Shown here: positions 46,594 through 58,219 of the stretch, in pieces
How the letters are laid out: each line of letters opens with the position of its first letter
Position numbering within the stretch: the first letter of the stretch is position 1
Assembly (NCBI GenBank): GCA_020746995.1
Contig: JAGPXD010000001.1
Span: 4,526,001-4,590,000 of the forward strand
DNA: 64,000 nucleotides
Direction: 5' to 3'
DNA from: Plectosphaerella cucumerina
Taxonomy: Eukaryota > Ascomycota > Sordariomycetes > Glomerellales > Plectosphaerellaceae
Notes under the pieces: model-generated
Database searches by the model: none
What the model saw: the letters and a program-made list of their open reading frames with translations, nothing else
Told to the model about the DNA's origin: nothing
Position numbers and translations under genes: made by a program

Positions 46594-49500
46594 GACGAAG
46601 GATGGGTACTCCTCATTGAGCAGGCGCGTAGATATGCGGCTGAAAATGACGATTGATGAAGCCGTCTCCAGAACGGATGGGTAACTGGACACCACGCAGT
46701 GAGCCGGGCAAATCTGGCGTCAATGACGATTCGCGAGCAATGGAGGGTCGGCAGCAGGGGAGATAGACTATTCGCAGCAGGTGTGGTAGTTTGGCTCTTG
46801 ACCACCTCACCTCCAGACGCGTCTCACCACGCGCCTTCCTTTCTGTTGCCCGCACAAGTGGCTTGATAGGTTGTGGCTTGCAGGAGATCTAGCCCAAAAG
46901 GGGATGGCGCCGACAGGCACGGAAGGCTGATGCATGGATGGTGCCTGTCGGGGAGATCCGTATTCCGGGCGCCAAGAACTACGCCAGCGAAAAGCCCAGA
47001 CGACGGTGCGCCCGAGCTTTCTCAACTGCCAGGACGGAAAGCCAGGCACTGACTGGTCGGAGGCATCGAGCTCGGGTAAAACTTTACGTTGTCGCGGTTT
47101 CTCTAGATCGGTGGACCTCATTTCGCAAACGACCAACACCGTCATATTTCGAGCAACCAAGAAACAAGACGATATCCCCTGATGCGCCAGGGATCCCCCA
47201 CCGTGAATCATGGAGCGGGAAACGGGGTGACATCAACGTCTTTCGGGAGGGACTGGGGACCCCTGATCAGCCTGCCATTAATGGAGCCTTCTTCCGACAT
47301 CTCACACGTCCTGGTGGTGTAGGCAATTTAAGGCACCTGGCTATATCTCGATCCTGACAACTTCGCACTTTGCAGCCAGCAGGTTCTGTTCCTAGCGCCC
47401 CCGGTGCTCAGTCAGAGTTTTCCCATTCTTGCTCCGTTTTCCATGTGTCGGCTCGTCGGATGGCTGTGGTCTCTCGCAAAGGGACGCCTGGTCCAGCAAG
47501 TCATCCAAACAACAACAGAGATGACCTTGGCGCACAGACACGATGCGATGGCCGGGCACAGGACGGCAGACGGCCCCGGGGCGCCGTCGACCTCTTGGGC
47601 TTTCCCCAGAGTGGCGATTGATGGGCGGGCGTCGGCGCCATAACGCCTCGTGCCATCCCTTGGACCGCGGGACAAGAATGGCCACTGCTTGCACTGCATG
47701 AGGCGAGATATCCAGCAAACATCTGGGGGGCGTCTGCGCGTCCCGGGACCTACAGTAGCTCGTCAGGTTCCTGCGGAATGACCGGCGAGCTGCAGATAAG
47801 AAACAGCCAGGGAGATGGTCGTGCTACACCGATCCGCCGCGTTCCCCTGAAGAGTTCACGCCCGCTCGTTCAGCTGCGCGACACCCAGCAGATTGTTTCT
47901 TTTCGCTCTTGAGTTCTTTTTCGCGAGCAACCCACCCCGCCGATCGCCGCAATATGTCTGTCCATGCTCTCGCAGAAGCAAATGTCTTGTTAGACAATTG
48001 GTCAGCGGGTCCACGGCTGACGAAGGCTTCGTCGAGAGGCTGGTTGCCATGGTCATGCTTGTCTCGACCTCGGGCCTCACTTTTCAGCAGCGGCCTCGTG
48101 TCTCTATCACAACAGAAACACACAATCGTCTGTCTCTAGGGCTTTTAGCGTCTCCCGCTCAGGTCATTTCGGTCCTCTCGGTTGGCTGTCAATGCGCGAG
48201 CGGTCGCGGGACACGTTCCGGTCCTCTAGCCCGGGCTCGGCCACAGCACACCACACCACCATCACGACCGCCACACAGACGCCCGCTCTCCCGCCCGGCC
48301 TGAGGTGAGCGGCCGGGAGCCAGGGCTGGCTGGGTGTACAACGACAGATTGACTGGGTGAAAAAGACCGATCTACGAGGGCACTTGCCATCTCTCCACAA
48401 CCAACCGATCGCTCGCGCGGGATTGCACATGCCCGATGGAAAGGGAACAACGGCCAGGCCCGTATCGTTTATCGTGCGCCTGGCCTCGGCATCGAGCAGA
48501 CCAGATCAGCGGCAAAAGTACTCACAGGTCCCGCAAGGTTCCTTTTCATCCCTGCGCACCTTCAGGCTGGGGAGGGCCCGGAGGGGCGTGCTTTAGCGGG
48601 GATGCAGGCCACCAGGCGTCGGTCACTAGGGGGTCTGGACGTGGGGCTTTCGGCGGAGTGGGCCTTGGACAGCCCAACTGCCACACCACGACCCACGGTG
48701 CCGCGACTGCTGGCCGTGATGGATTGCACCTTCCATGTCAAGAGCGGTCGGCGCAACTGCTGCAGCGAAGCGGTCTCCTCGCCGTTGTGTTCGGTTGATA
48801 GAGGGGAGGTCCTTCCTTGCATGTTGGGGGACGGGTACCTGGAGCAACCCTGTCCGTGCTTTGAGGTACCTGACCTGACCTGACGGTGCGGTGCGTCCCA
48901 TCGACCTGTCACGTCCCGCTGTTCCACCGCCCACCTGCCTATCATTTTCCATCGGACAACAGTGGATTTTGTGCCTGGTCGGTCGGTACCTTTGCACTTG
49001 CACTTGCCGTTTCATCACTCACTCCTCTGGTTCCTTCTCCAACCCACGTCTTTTTTTGAGTTCTTCCGCCTGTCTAGCCGGGGCGTTTGTTTGTCCACCG
49101 CCTCCTCGCACTTGGGTTTGTCGAGTCGCGCCGCCGACTCGTCCCCGCCCCTCCACTCTCTTTCTCATTCTCTCGAGTCCCGTCCCTTCGGCTGCCCAGC
49201 AAACGAACACAGCTTGACGTCTCGGCCGGAATCTCTCCCCACCTACCGACCTCAGGTGACAGACCAAGGGAGAAATGTAAATCACGCCCGCAATTCCTCC
49301 CATTTACTCACCTACACCACCTTCGCCTACCTTCTGCCATCTCACCGTTTCCTCCGTCCCTCTGCCACGAGGAAGAGGTGCCGCTTTTACGTGGCCCCCC
49401 GCGCGCATCCTTGCATTGGCTCGCCCCCCCCCTCAGGCCTTCCACCCCCAGTCTCCAGGCCCTTTCGATAGGCCCCGTCTCCCGCGACCGCCCTGCAACC

Positions 49501-49695
49501 GGCTTCGACCTGCCAACTTTCAACCCACCCGCTGCCCGTCGCCTTCCTCCAAACCCCCCTCTCTGCCCACTCACAGCGCACGCCAACTCATCGATGCCCT
49601 CTCGCCCAAACCTCCCGCCCTCCTGCATGGGTCGCGCCTCCCGTTGGACGAGTAGTCTTTGATCCCGACCTTTGCCTAACTCATGTTAGGCCAGA
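46594..49695. other. Divergent promoter region, TERT and DH-BAR-SH3 genes
   Basis: This 3.1 kb separates TERT (-) and the GEF gene (+). It carries an MluI box at 46815-46824 near TERT and a CTGAC triple repeat near 48867-48884. A long C/T-rich leader runs over about 49000-49690 before the GEF ATG. ORFs in the leader are Ser/Pro low-complexity shadows. Confidence 0.6.
46815..46824. promoter_or_regulatory. MluI cell-cycle box in the TERT promoter
   Basis: The 10-bp palindrome AGACGCGTCT contains the ACGCGT core bound by the MBF complex of G1/S genes. It lies about 220 bp upstream of the TERT ATG at 46593, a typical promoter distance. Cell-cycle control of TERT through it is inference. Confidence 0.4.
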
Positions 49696-52600
49696 ATGGA
49701 CGCGGGCCACCGAGACGACGAGGATCGCCTGGGGGTGACTGCCACGGCAGGATCCATCAGCACGGCCGCCACGATACCACCGCACGAGCTCCATCCCTAC
49801 CACCACCGTAACCACGACCATAATCCGTTGCCGAGCCTCGCCCTGTCACATCTCCACACCCACGGGCAGCTTCCTCCTGATCTCCGTCCCGAATATTCTC
49901 ATGATCGCTTCACCATCCCCCACGACCTGCGCCAGTCCGACCTCGACTTGCACGCGTACCCAGATTTCACCGATCGCTACCCCGACCAGAGCACCGGCAC
50001 TACCGCGACCGCCACGGCCGCTGGCAGCCACACCGACAGCAGCGACCCCGGTGGTCGCCCGCTCCCCGACCTGACTGCGGATGCCTTCTTCCACCGCCGC
50101 GGCTCGTCTCCCTTCCCCGACCAAGCATCGGCCTCGTCCGAATCCGACTACATGGCGACCTCGTCCACCGCCGCCTCCCGAGCCCGAGAACAGTCGGCTC
50201 TGCAATCCTACGGCAACGCGACAGGTCCCAAACATCCCCTCGCCCCTGCTGATCCTCGCAATGGCGCCCGAACCACCAACCGATCCGTTTCTGCCCCAAT
50301 CGATCGCCACGATACCACCACCAAGCTGAGCAGGGCCAACCGTCAGCCGAGTGTCAAGGACCTGACAAAAAGATTCGACGAGCATGCGACGACAGCTGTA
50401 CCCCGGCTCCCCGTTCGCACGGGCATTCCGACACGGCAAAACAGACCTGCGACGAACGGCGACAGGTCGTCACCTGTCACGGCAACAAACACATCCTACG
50501 GCGCTCTCCGAAACTCTGCCGACCGCAACCTGCACGCCGACTCGTCTAGATCTGCCTCCGGCACCCGCGCCTACCAACGACCGAGATACTTCGCCGAGGA
50601 CCAGGCCTCCAACAATCCTCAATCCTTTGCCAGCCGGATAAGCAAACCGCGAAACTCGGTCTCGACCTCGAAATCCATGACGCAATTAGCACCCGACATC
50701 TCCCCCGTTCCGCCGCACATTCCCTCATTTAGCCCCGTCGCCCCCAGCCCGGCAGGGCATGGCCTTCTCTTTGGCGAGATCCGCCCGGAACAAGGGGACC
50801 ATCAGGTCGCAGGCCATGGCATCGGCCGCTCATCGGCGCGGCCGCGGAGGACGTCCGAGTCCAGCGTCCATCCGGGACGGCAGGTTCTGCATCAGCGTAC
50901 TCTGTCCGACCCCGAAATGCTCGAGCCTTCGTCGCCATCCGATTGGTACCGCGCGGAAAGCAAGATTCACCCAGGCCAGCTCGTGTATCAGTCCCTACAC
51001 ATTGTTAACTCGCCATCAGGACATGAGCCGTCATCCCAGGTCACTGGGGCGGATGGATCCAGCAGGAAACACGCGCTGGGGACAACTGACCGACAGCAGG
51101 GCCCTACCATAACATCGAGGCTCCCTCTCTCTGTTCGCAAGCTCGCGAGCCCTTCGCCAAGTACGATCAGCTCTCCCTCTGGCGGCAACTCGCGGGCCAA
51201 CTCGCCGTCCGATATGAAAGCCATCGCATCAAACGGCCAAGCCTCGAACGCGAACACCATCCGCGCCAAAACTCCAACCCGAAGGGCACCGGCCCCGCGT
51301 GGCCTTGTCACCCCGAATGACGGATCTCATCTGAACCCACACACAGCTGCACCTGCTCCCAAGCTCTCGCCGCCACTGAGGAGCTCTCGGCCGCGGCAGT
51401 CGGTGGCGGCCGCGACGACCACCAGTTCCCGCCTGCGAATGACGGAAGGAACGAAGTCTCCTCGCTCGAGTGCATCACGAAATGCATCCAAGGCGCCAGA
51501 GCCAACTGGAAGGCGCAAGATTGCCGTCGGACCCATCGACTTTGAGCAAAGAAGAGAGCACATCAGGCTGGCGTACAGCAAGTCCATCAGGAACAGCCAA
51601 GCCCAGAAAGCACAGCGCGAGGCTTCCGAAAAGCGGAAACGGGAACTGGAGGCTGCCCTCAGAGCCAAATCAGCCGCCCTTGCTGCAGCTCGGGCCAGGA
51701 CCGAGGCGGCAGCACGGGCAAGTCCGTCACCATCGACAACAAAGGCAGAGACCTCGACGGAACCCTTGCGCAAGTCGATTGTGCCCCGTATAGATACGGA
51801 CGTGCCGGCAGTCACCGCCGCTGCGAAAGACTCACCAACCCTGGGCATTCCGGGCAGCTTTCCCGACGCTACTCCATTAGTCGGCTCCGACGACCCTCCT
51901 CCCTCGGCCTTGTCGATTGCGACAGAAGTTACGGAGTTTGATGACGAGGCTCAAACAAGTGCTCCGGTTCCCCCGGAACTCGACGGGCCCGTTCACGGGC
52001 TGGGCGTTCAGATGCCGGGCACAATGCCTGACCAGACCCCTGAGCAGACCGAGTCCCCCTCATATTTCCCTGGCCCGGACCTGGACAATCAGGGCGACCC
52101 ACATTCCGGTGTGGGGGATGGGGATGGGGACGGCAACCCCACTGCTACCGACGATCGGGTCTCGATCCAGATCTCCCTTGATCAAACGCCGCCAGAGAGC
52201 AGTCCTCCGCTGCCCCCCCAACCCGAGCTGTCAAACGGGGACAGCGTGGAGTCGCTGACACCGAGCGGCTACTCGGACGAATATGAACCGCTGCCGTATG
52301 CCAGCCCGTCTCTCGAGACGACTGTCCGAATCCTGCGCCGGGAGTCCGACCAGGACACGACCCAACAACAGCCCTCTCTTTCCTCCTCGATGTACGACTA
52401 CGAGGACCCTGAATACCAAGTACAACTAGACAGATCCGATGCCAGGGCGATAAGGCGGTACACCGGGCAGGACGACAGCAGGCGTTCGGGCTCCAGGCCA
52501 AGGCACGGCGAGAACGGCAAGTCAGACGGGGGATTCATCATCGACCGCGCGCGGCGAGACTACTTGAGCCCTCACAGACTTTCGGCGGGCGACTCCGACT

Positions 52601-55600
52601 CCGAAAACCAGCTGCGGGGATATGGAAGCCAGGGCCAGACACCGGACACTTCGCATAGCCTGGTGGTGCCGCACCTTCCTTCCCCCGCTAATCGGAACAG
52701 TCAGCATTCTACATGGACGGATTTCTCCATCGATAGCAACAACGGCTCCGACTGGGGCACGGGGTCTCGCAACTTCATGGACGACGACACATTGCCGCCC
52801 ACCAACCCACGGTTGGCGATTGGCTCGCAGTCGTACCCCAGCCAAAGTGGCTCATCTTCTGAGCGACAGAGCGGGCTTTTCAGCGCCGACATGTCTCTGG
52901 GTGGCTTCGGTGATGGAACCGCATCCACACACGGCACCGACTCGCACCTGCCCGAGCTGGATGGCGCCGGAGGATTCTCAACACCATACGCCCCACGACA
53001 GACGGGTCGCATCGATGGCCACGACGTGCCGCTTCCAGACTATGAGCCTCCTCCTGTTCCCACCCCATACGCGACGTCGATAAGCGAGTCCTACAGGCCG
53101 CCATCGAGTACATACCAGCCTGACACGAGGCCTGGAAGCACCTTGGTGGGATCTCGCCGGGAGAGTGAGGACTCTGCAGCCGCACCTCTGACACTCCCAT
53201 CCGCCGATCACCTGCCCACCGAGGCACGCGAGGCATCACTCGGCGGACAGACAGCCGTCGATTCTGACCAGAAGTCTCTTCCAACCGCAGGATCCAGTGT
53301 TGACCTCGATGCCGCAGGCAAGAAGGAGCGACACCGGTTGCAACAGCGACGGAATGTCATCAAAGAGCTTGTCGACACGGAGATGGTGTTTGTGCGAGAT
53401 ATGAACATCGTTGAGGAGATCTACAAGGGCACAGCCGAGGCTTGCCCCAAACTCGATGACAAGACGATCAAGCTGATCTTCCGCAACGTTGACGAGATTG
53501 TCATGTTTCACACCAAGTTCTGCGCGAGGCTCAAGGAAGCTGTCGTTGCAGTTTACGCCCCTCAAGGCCGGCGGGATGACTCTTCGAGCAAGTCCGAGTC
53601 GACGAGTCCCGTCCCGTTGCCTCAACACTCTGATCCGAGCGATGCCAAGGATCGTTCGGTTCTCATCGGCCCCCTTTTCGAGCAGTACATGGAGAAAATG
53701 AAGATGGCCCACGAGGGCTTCTTGCGGAACAGCGACCACGCCGCCAAGCGCCTCATTCAAATTCAACAAGACCCCACGGTCATGGTCTGGCTCAACGAGT
53801 GTCACGAGGTCGCCAAAGACCTGACAGCAGCCTGGGACCTGGACTCTCTGCTCATCAAGCCCATGCAGAGGATCACGAAGTACCCCAATCTCATCGTCAC
53901 CTTGCTTCAACACACGCCGCAGGACCACCCTGACCGCGCTTCACTGGTCTCGGCCAAGGACGTGCTTGAAACTGCCATTATCGACATCAACAAGACCAAG
54001 AAGAACTTTGAGCTCGTCGGTCAAATTGTGGGGCGAAAGCGCAAGGAGTCCGACGTCAAGGCTGGCTTTGCACGAGCATTTGGAAAGCGAGTCGACAAGC
54101 TTCAAACACCCAGCACCAGGATAGCCGAGGACGCCGTCTACAGCAAGCTTCATGAAAAGTTTGGCGACGACTATCTCCGACTACAGGTCGTTCTCAGGGA
54201 CGTCGAATTCTACACCAGGCAGATCAGTGCCTACGTGCACGAGTTCCTCAAGTATCTGTCCTCGATGGAACTGGTCATGAGGTTGCAGCCCGGCAGCTAC
54301 CCGGAGCTCGAGAGCAAATGGGTCCAGTTCAATGTTTCCATGAGAGACATCGAGAAGGTCGCTCTGGACCAACATGTGAGTTCCATGCCCGCATCGAGGC
54401 GAGCCCCGCTAACCCCATCGCAGCTCGCTCAGGTTCGGAAACATGTCATTGAGCCGTTTGAGCACGTCATCAAAGCATATGGAAACCCTTCGCTGGCAAT
54501 GAAGAAGCGTGTGAAGCGGCGGCTCGATTACGAGAGGGCAGAACATCTCAGGAGAGGCGGAAAGACTCTGGACCCGAAGCTCAAGGAGCTCGTCGAGCAG
54601 TACGACGCCCTCAATGAGACGCTCAAGAAGGAACTGCCTCAGCTGTCGGCGCTGACGGAGAAGTTGGGCGTCATCTGCCTCGGCAACTTCGTCAACATCC
54701 AGGCCAGCTGGTGGGCCATGTGGAAGGACAAGGTCAAGTTCGTCCTGGGAGACTCTACGCCGACACCAGAGCTCGCCGAGATCATGTCAACCTTCCAGCG
54801 CGACTTCAAGTTTGCCCAAGAACAGGTCTTGTCGATTGGCCTCCTGAACCCAACCTACAGGGGCCGGGCCTCGCAGTCGACCATCACCACAAGGGCAAGC
54901 ACCGACGACGGCGCCCGAGTCCGCACTCGCCCACCTGAGCTCAGCCCGAGAGTCCGAGGCAGGTCGGTTAACAACGACATGGCTCCGGTACTGCCAACGC
55001 CCGACTTTGCCCGGCGCAACAGCGGGCAATTCACTCTGTCTCCGTCCACCAGCATGCCCAGCCCCCACCAGTACTATTACCGGGACTATTACGCAGGCTA
55101 CGGCGGCCTACGGGCACCAGGCGGCCCATCATCAGGCGTGGACACTCCCGCCACTGGCGAAGCGTCGCCCACGACGCGCACTGGCGGGCCCATTCTTCCT
55201 CGACCAGAAAGCGGGAGGAGCTTCGACTCCAGCATCGGCCCACGTCAGAGCTCCGAACAGCCCTACCGCCATGCTCGCGAGTCCACTACGTCGGCCTACA
55301 GCTCTGGATACACGGTGCCTGAACCCAGACGCTACTCTGGGCTCTTCCAGTCCGCCCTTCCCATGGACAATGAAGACAGCCAGCGACCCTCGAGGGCATC
55401 TTCTCGGGAGCGACCCGCTGGCAACGACTACAACGTGCTCTGGCTCGCAGCATCCTTGTTCGAGTTCAACATTGAGACGACCAAGCACGAGGCCGGCTAT
55501 GCCTACCTGACATACCAAGCCGGAGAGGTGAGTCCCATTGTTCCGCCCTTTCAAGTGCCTCCCTAATCCGAGACGTAGATATTCGATGTTGTTGCCGAGA

Positions 55601-55695
55601 AGGGCGAGCTGTGGCTGGCCAAGAACCAGGACGACCCCAGAGAGCAGGTCGGCTGGATCTGGTCAAAGCACTTTGCCAAACTTGCCGACTCTTGA
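49696..55695 (+). CDS. Large Rho-family GEF with DH, BAR and SH3-like domains
   Basis: Guanine-nucleotide exchange factor expected to activate a Cdc42/Rho-type GTPase at curved or growing membrane. The product is 1982 aa, from exons 49696-55527 and 55579-55695. Residues 1-1200 are Ser/Pro/Thr-rich and probably disordered, with one Ala/Arg/Lys-rich helix (about 616-676). The DH domain runs about 1218-1442, from RRNVIKELVDTEMVF through LLIKPMQRITKYPNLI, the conserved DH helix. A BAR-type helical domain follows (about 1449-1715), then a Ser/Pro linker. The SH3-like end (about 1909-1982) is NVLWLAASLFEF ... WLAKNQ ... GWIWSKHFAKL and is completed only by splicing the 51-nt intron. No PH domain is seen after the DH; BAR replaces it, as in Tuba/DNMBP and S. 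pombe Gef1. The ATG is at the end of a long pyrimidine leader. Confidence 0.93.
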
Positions 55696-56622
55696 GCTAC
55701 CTACCATGAGCACCAGAAACGCCGAGCTGGGCGCCCGGAGACTCGCTCAGTGAACACACAGGGACCAGGCCTGTGACTTGCGTTGCTTCTTTTACTTTGT
55801 TTTTATCTTGGGCGAGAGAGAGAGACGATACCCGTGGGGAGATGACTGTTCTACTGTTTCCATCTTGGGCCGTTAAAGCCACCTAGCCTTGTACAATTCC
55901 CCCCATTCGGTTCTGGCAGAGGACCCCCCGAGCCTCTTGTCGACATCCATTGTGGAGCAGCAGCCGGCGTATGGCTTGTGATTTTCTTTTGTGGAGCAGG
56001 GGGGCAAGAACACCCAGGACAGCAAAGCTTTGTTTTTTCTTGTTCTCATTCTTCTTATGAGCCTGGGAGCGGTGGATGGAAACAAGGCGTTCTTGATGAG
56101 GAACAAATCTCACGAAGACATGGGTGCAGCAGCGAGAGCGCGCGTGTGTGTGCCCTGGAGCGATCCAGCATGGCACTAGGGGGAGGAAGCATATGATCAT
56201 TGGTGAGGGTTGACCCAGAGGGGGGTCCCTCAGAGGTGGATGGAAGGAGGCGGGATGCCAAGACTAGAGTACATACACTCGTCGTAGCACAAGTTCTCAA
56301 GGGGACCGCGACCGATGGACGAGACGGTCTTGGCTCATGTGTTTGATCATGGACAAAATTTCCAAAGGCATGCCGTGTCTGTACTTGTGCAACCCTCAAT
56401 AATCCAGGAGCGTGTCATGTCAGTGCCGGACCAATGGAGCACAACTCGAAAGATATTGAAGCTTCGACTGGCTCATTCCGTAATCCAACTAAGGTAGCGC
56501 CAGGCAGGCCGCGCTCCTGGTGCTGCTTCCGCCGCCTTCTTTCTTTAAGTGACAAAGACCACCCATGTTCAAGCCAGACCAGAGCGACGCAGCGCATGTA
56601 CACCCATCCGTCCATCCATCGA
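55696..56622. other. Convergent 3' region, GEF and velB
   Basis: This 927-bp stretch between two convergent genes holds their 3' UTRs. Small ORFs on both strands (55873-56200) have no domain or consistent codon use. Confidence 0.65.
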
Positions 56623-58219
56623 TCAATAGTCGTCATCATCGTCGTCCTTGCGTTTGCTGTCCTGGCCCTCTTTCCTGATGGGGATCTTGATGCCCTGGGC
56701 GGCGAAGCACTTGCTGAGCGGTGTGCTGTCACAGACGCCAGGGAACTTCTTGGCCGAGAAGACCGTGAATGGCTCACTGTAGCAACTGGCGAGGATGGGG
56801 GCCTTGGCCGCCTTGCCGCCGTTGAGGGGCGGCCCGGTAGGTCCGACGTTGACGAACGAGAAGCGGAGGCTGTGAGTGGTGTTAGCAGTGTGGACAAGGA
56901 GTGGCAGAGAAGGTGGCGACGGACCGGAATGTTCCTTCGGTACGGATGCTCAGGTCTTGCAGGATGAACCAGATACCGATACGGTCCGACGTGTCTTGGA
57001 GGCGGAAAGCACTAGCAGCGAGGCTCCCAATAAGATTCCTCGTAAACATTCCAGTAGTAGCGTTGTTGGAACTGCCAGATACACGGGAGGAGAAGCCCCC
57101 GGCGACATAGTTCTGCCGCGGGTAGTCGGCCGGGGCGAGGCCGTTATAGCCGGGGTACGCGGGGCTCGGAGGGTAGCCGCCTGGGGGTCCGTACTGTTGA
57201 GCTGCGGGGAGGGTCAGTGATCATTTGGTTCCCGGACGACTGGGCGAGGGCGGTTCTGATGACATACGGACAGGGTAGCCAGGGGCGGGACCACCGTAGG
57301 CAGGTGCGTATCCCGGCTGTGACTGATGCGTCGGGTAGCCCATGCCGCCCACAGGCGCGTACTGAGGCTCGCGGTGAGATGTGTTGGAGGGGAGGATGGG
57401 GTGATAAGCGTTGTCAGCGATACCGGTGTATGAGCAGGGTGTGGTAGAAGATATCGAAGGGGCGCTATTCGTGTGGCGAACCAGATTCACCTCACGCTGG
57501 CCGTCTTCTGACCACAGATCGACGTTGAGAACGAACATGACATGGTCGATGTCGCTGTAGATTCAACGATTAGCAAGGCACAGCAGAGCGCTTTCGCAGT
57601 ATTTCCACCTACTTGACGTCGATTTCCTTGCCCGTGTTGGGGTCCGTGAGCACGATGCGAACACACGGAGGAGGGGTTATGGGGCGGCGATCTTTGTCGC
57701 CGAAACCACACATGCGGGCCCTCTGGGGTTGCTGGACGACGTCGAGCCTGCGATGAAGAAGGTGGATGTCAGTGTATGCGTAGGGAAGACCGTGTTTGAG
57801 GACTTGGCGCACCTGTACTGCCTCCCAGCGGCGTCCTGGTGCGAGACAGGCTCGGTGCTGCGCGGGGGCTCCGCGATCATCTGAGCCTGGGTCTGAGGCG
57901 GCATGCCGTTGCCAGGCCTGTCGGGGGGCGGCATCTGTGAAGGCATATGCTGGGGCATTTGGGCCTGGTATTGCGGCATGGGAGGCAGCTGGGCCTGCTG
58001 GTGGGTCGGAGGCGGGGGGTGCTGCTGATATTGTGGTTGTTGGTGATGTTGGTAGGCATGGGGGTGTTGCGGGTGCTGTTGATGTTGCTGGTGTTGCGGA
58101 TGCTGTTGGTGCTGCTGCGGCGGAGGCTGGTGGTGAGGATGAGGAAGAGCAGGGTGCTGGTGGAGGTGAGAGGTGCCGTAGTAGCCCCCCATGCCGGGCG
58201 GCTGATCGTAGCTTCCCAT
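56623..58219 (-). CDS. velB: Velvet regulator VelB
   Basis: Velvet-domain transcription regulator that pairs with VeA and VosA, linking light, sexual and asexual development, spore viability and secondary metabolism; shuttles to the nucleus. In transcript order the exons are 58219-57813, 57747-57613, 57554-57268, 57201-56925 and 56869-56623, giving 450 aa; introns are 55-66 nt and frame closes exactly. The velvet domain begins at R136 (RLDVVQQPQRARMCGFGDKD), continues through FVLNVDLWSEDGQREVNLV, and is interrupted by a Pro/Tyr/Gly-rich insertion of roughly 120 residues, as is typical of VelB. It resumes at FTRNLIGSLAASAFRL and WFILQDLSIRTEGTFRL. It ends with FSAKKFPGV and GIKIPIRKEG, then a basic-acidic tail. 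Residues 1-135 are unusually Gln/His/Pro-rich, making it longer than many VelB proteins. Confidence 0.95.
58010..58162 (-). repeat. CAG/CAC-rich tract encoding Gln/His run in VelB
   Basis: Residues 20-70 of VelB are built almost wholly of Gln, His and Pro in HPQHQQH-like units, from imperfect CAG/CAC/CAT triplet repetition. Such tracts often vary in length between strains. Confidence 0.6.
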
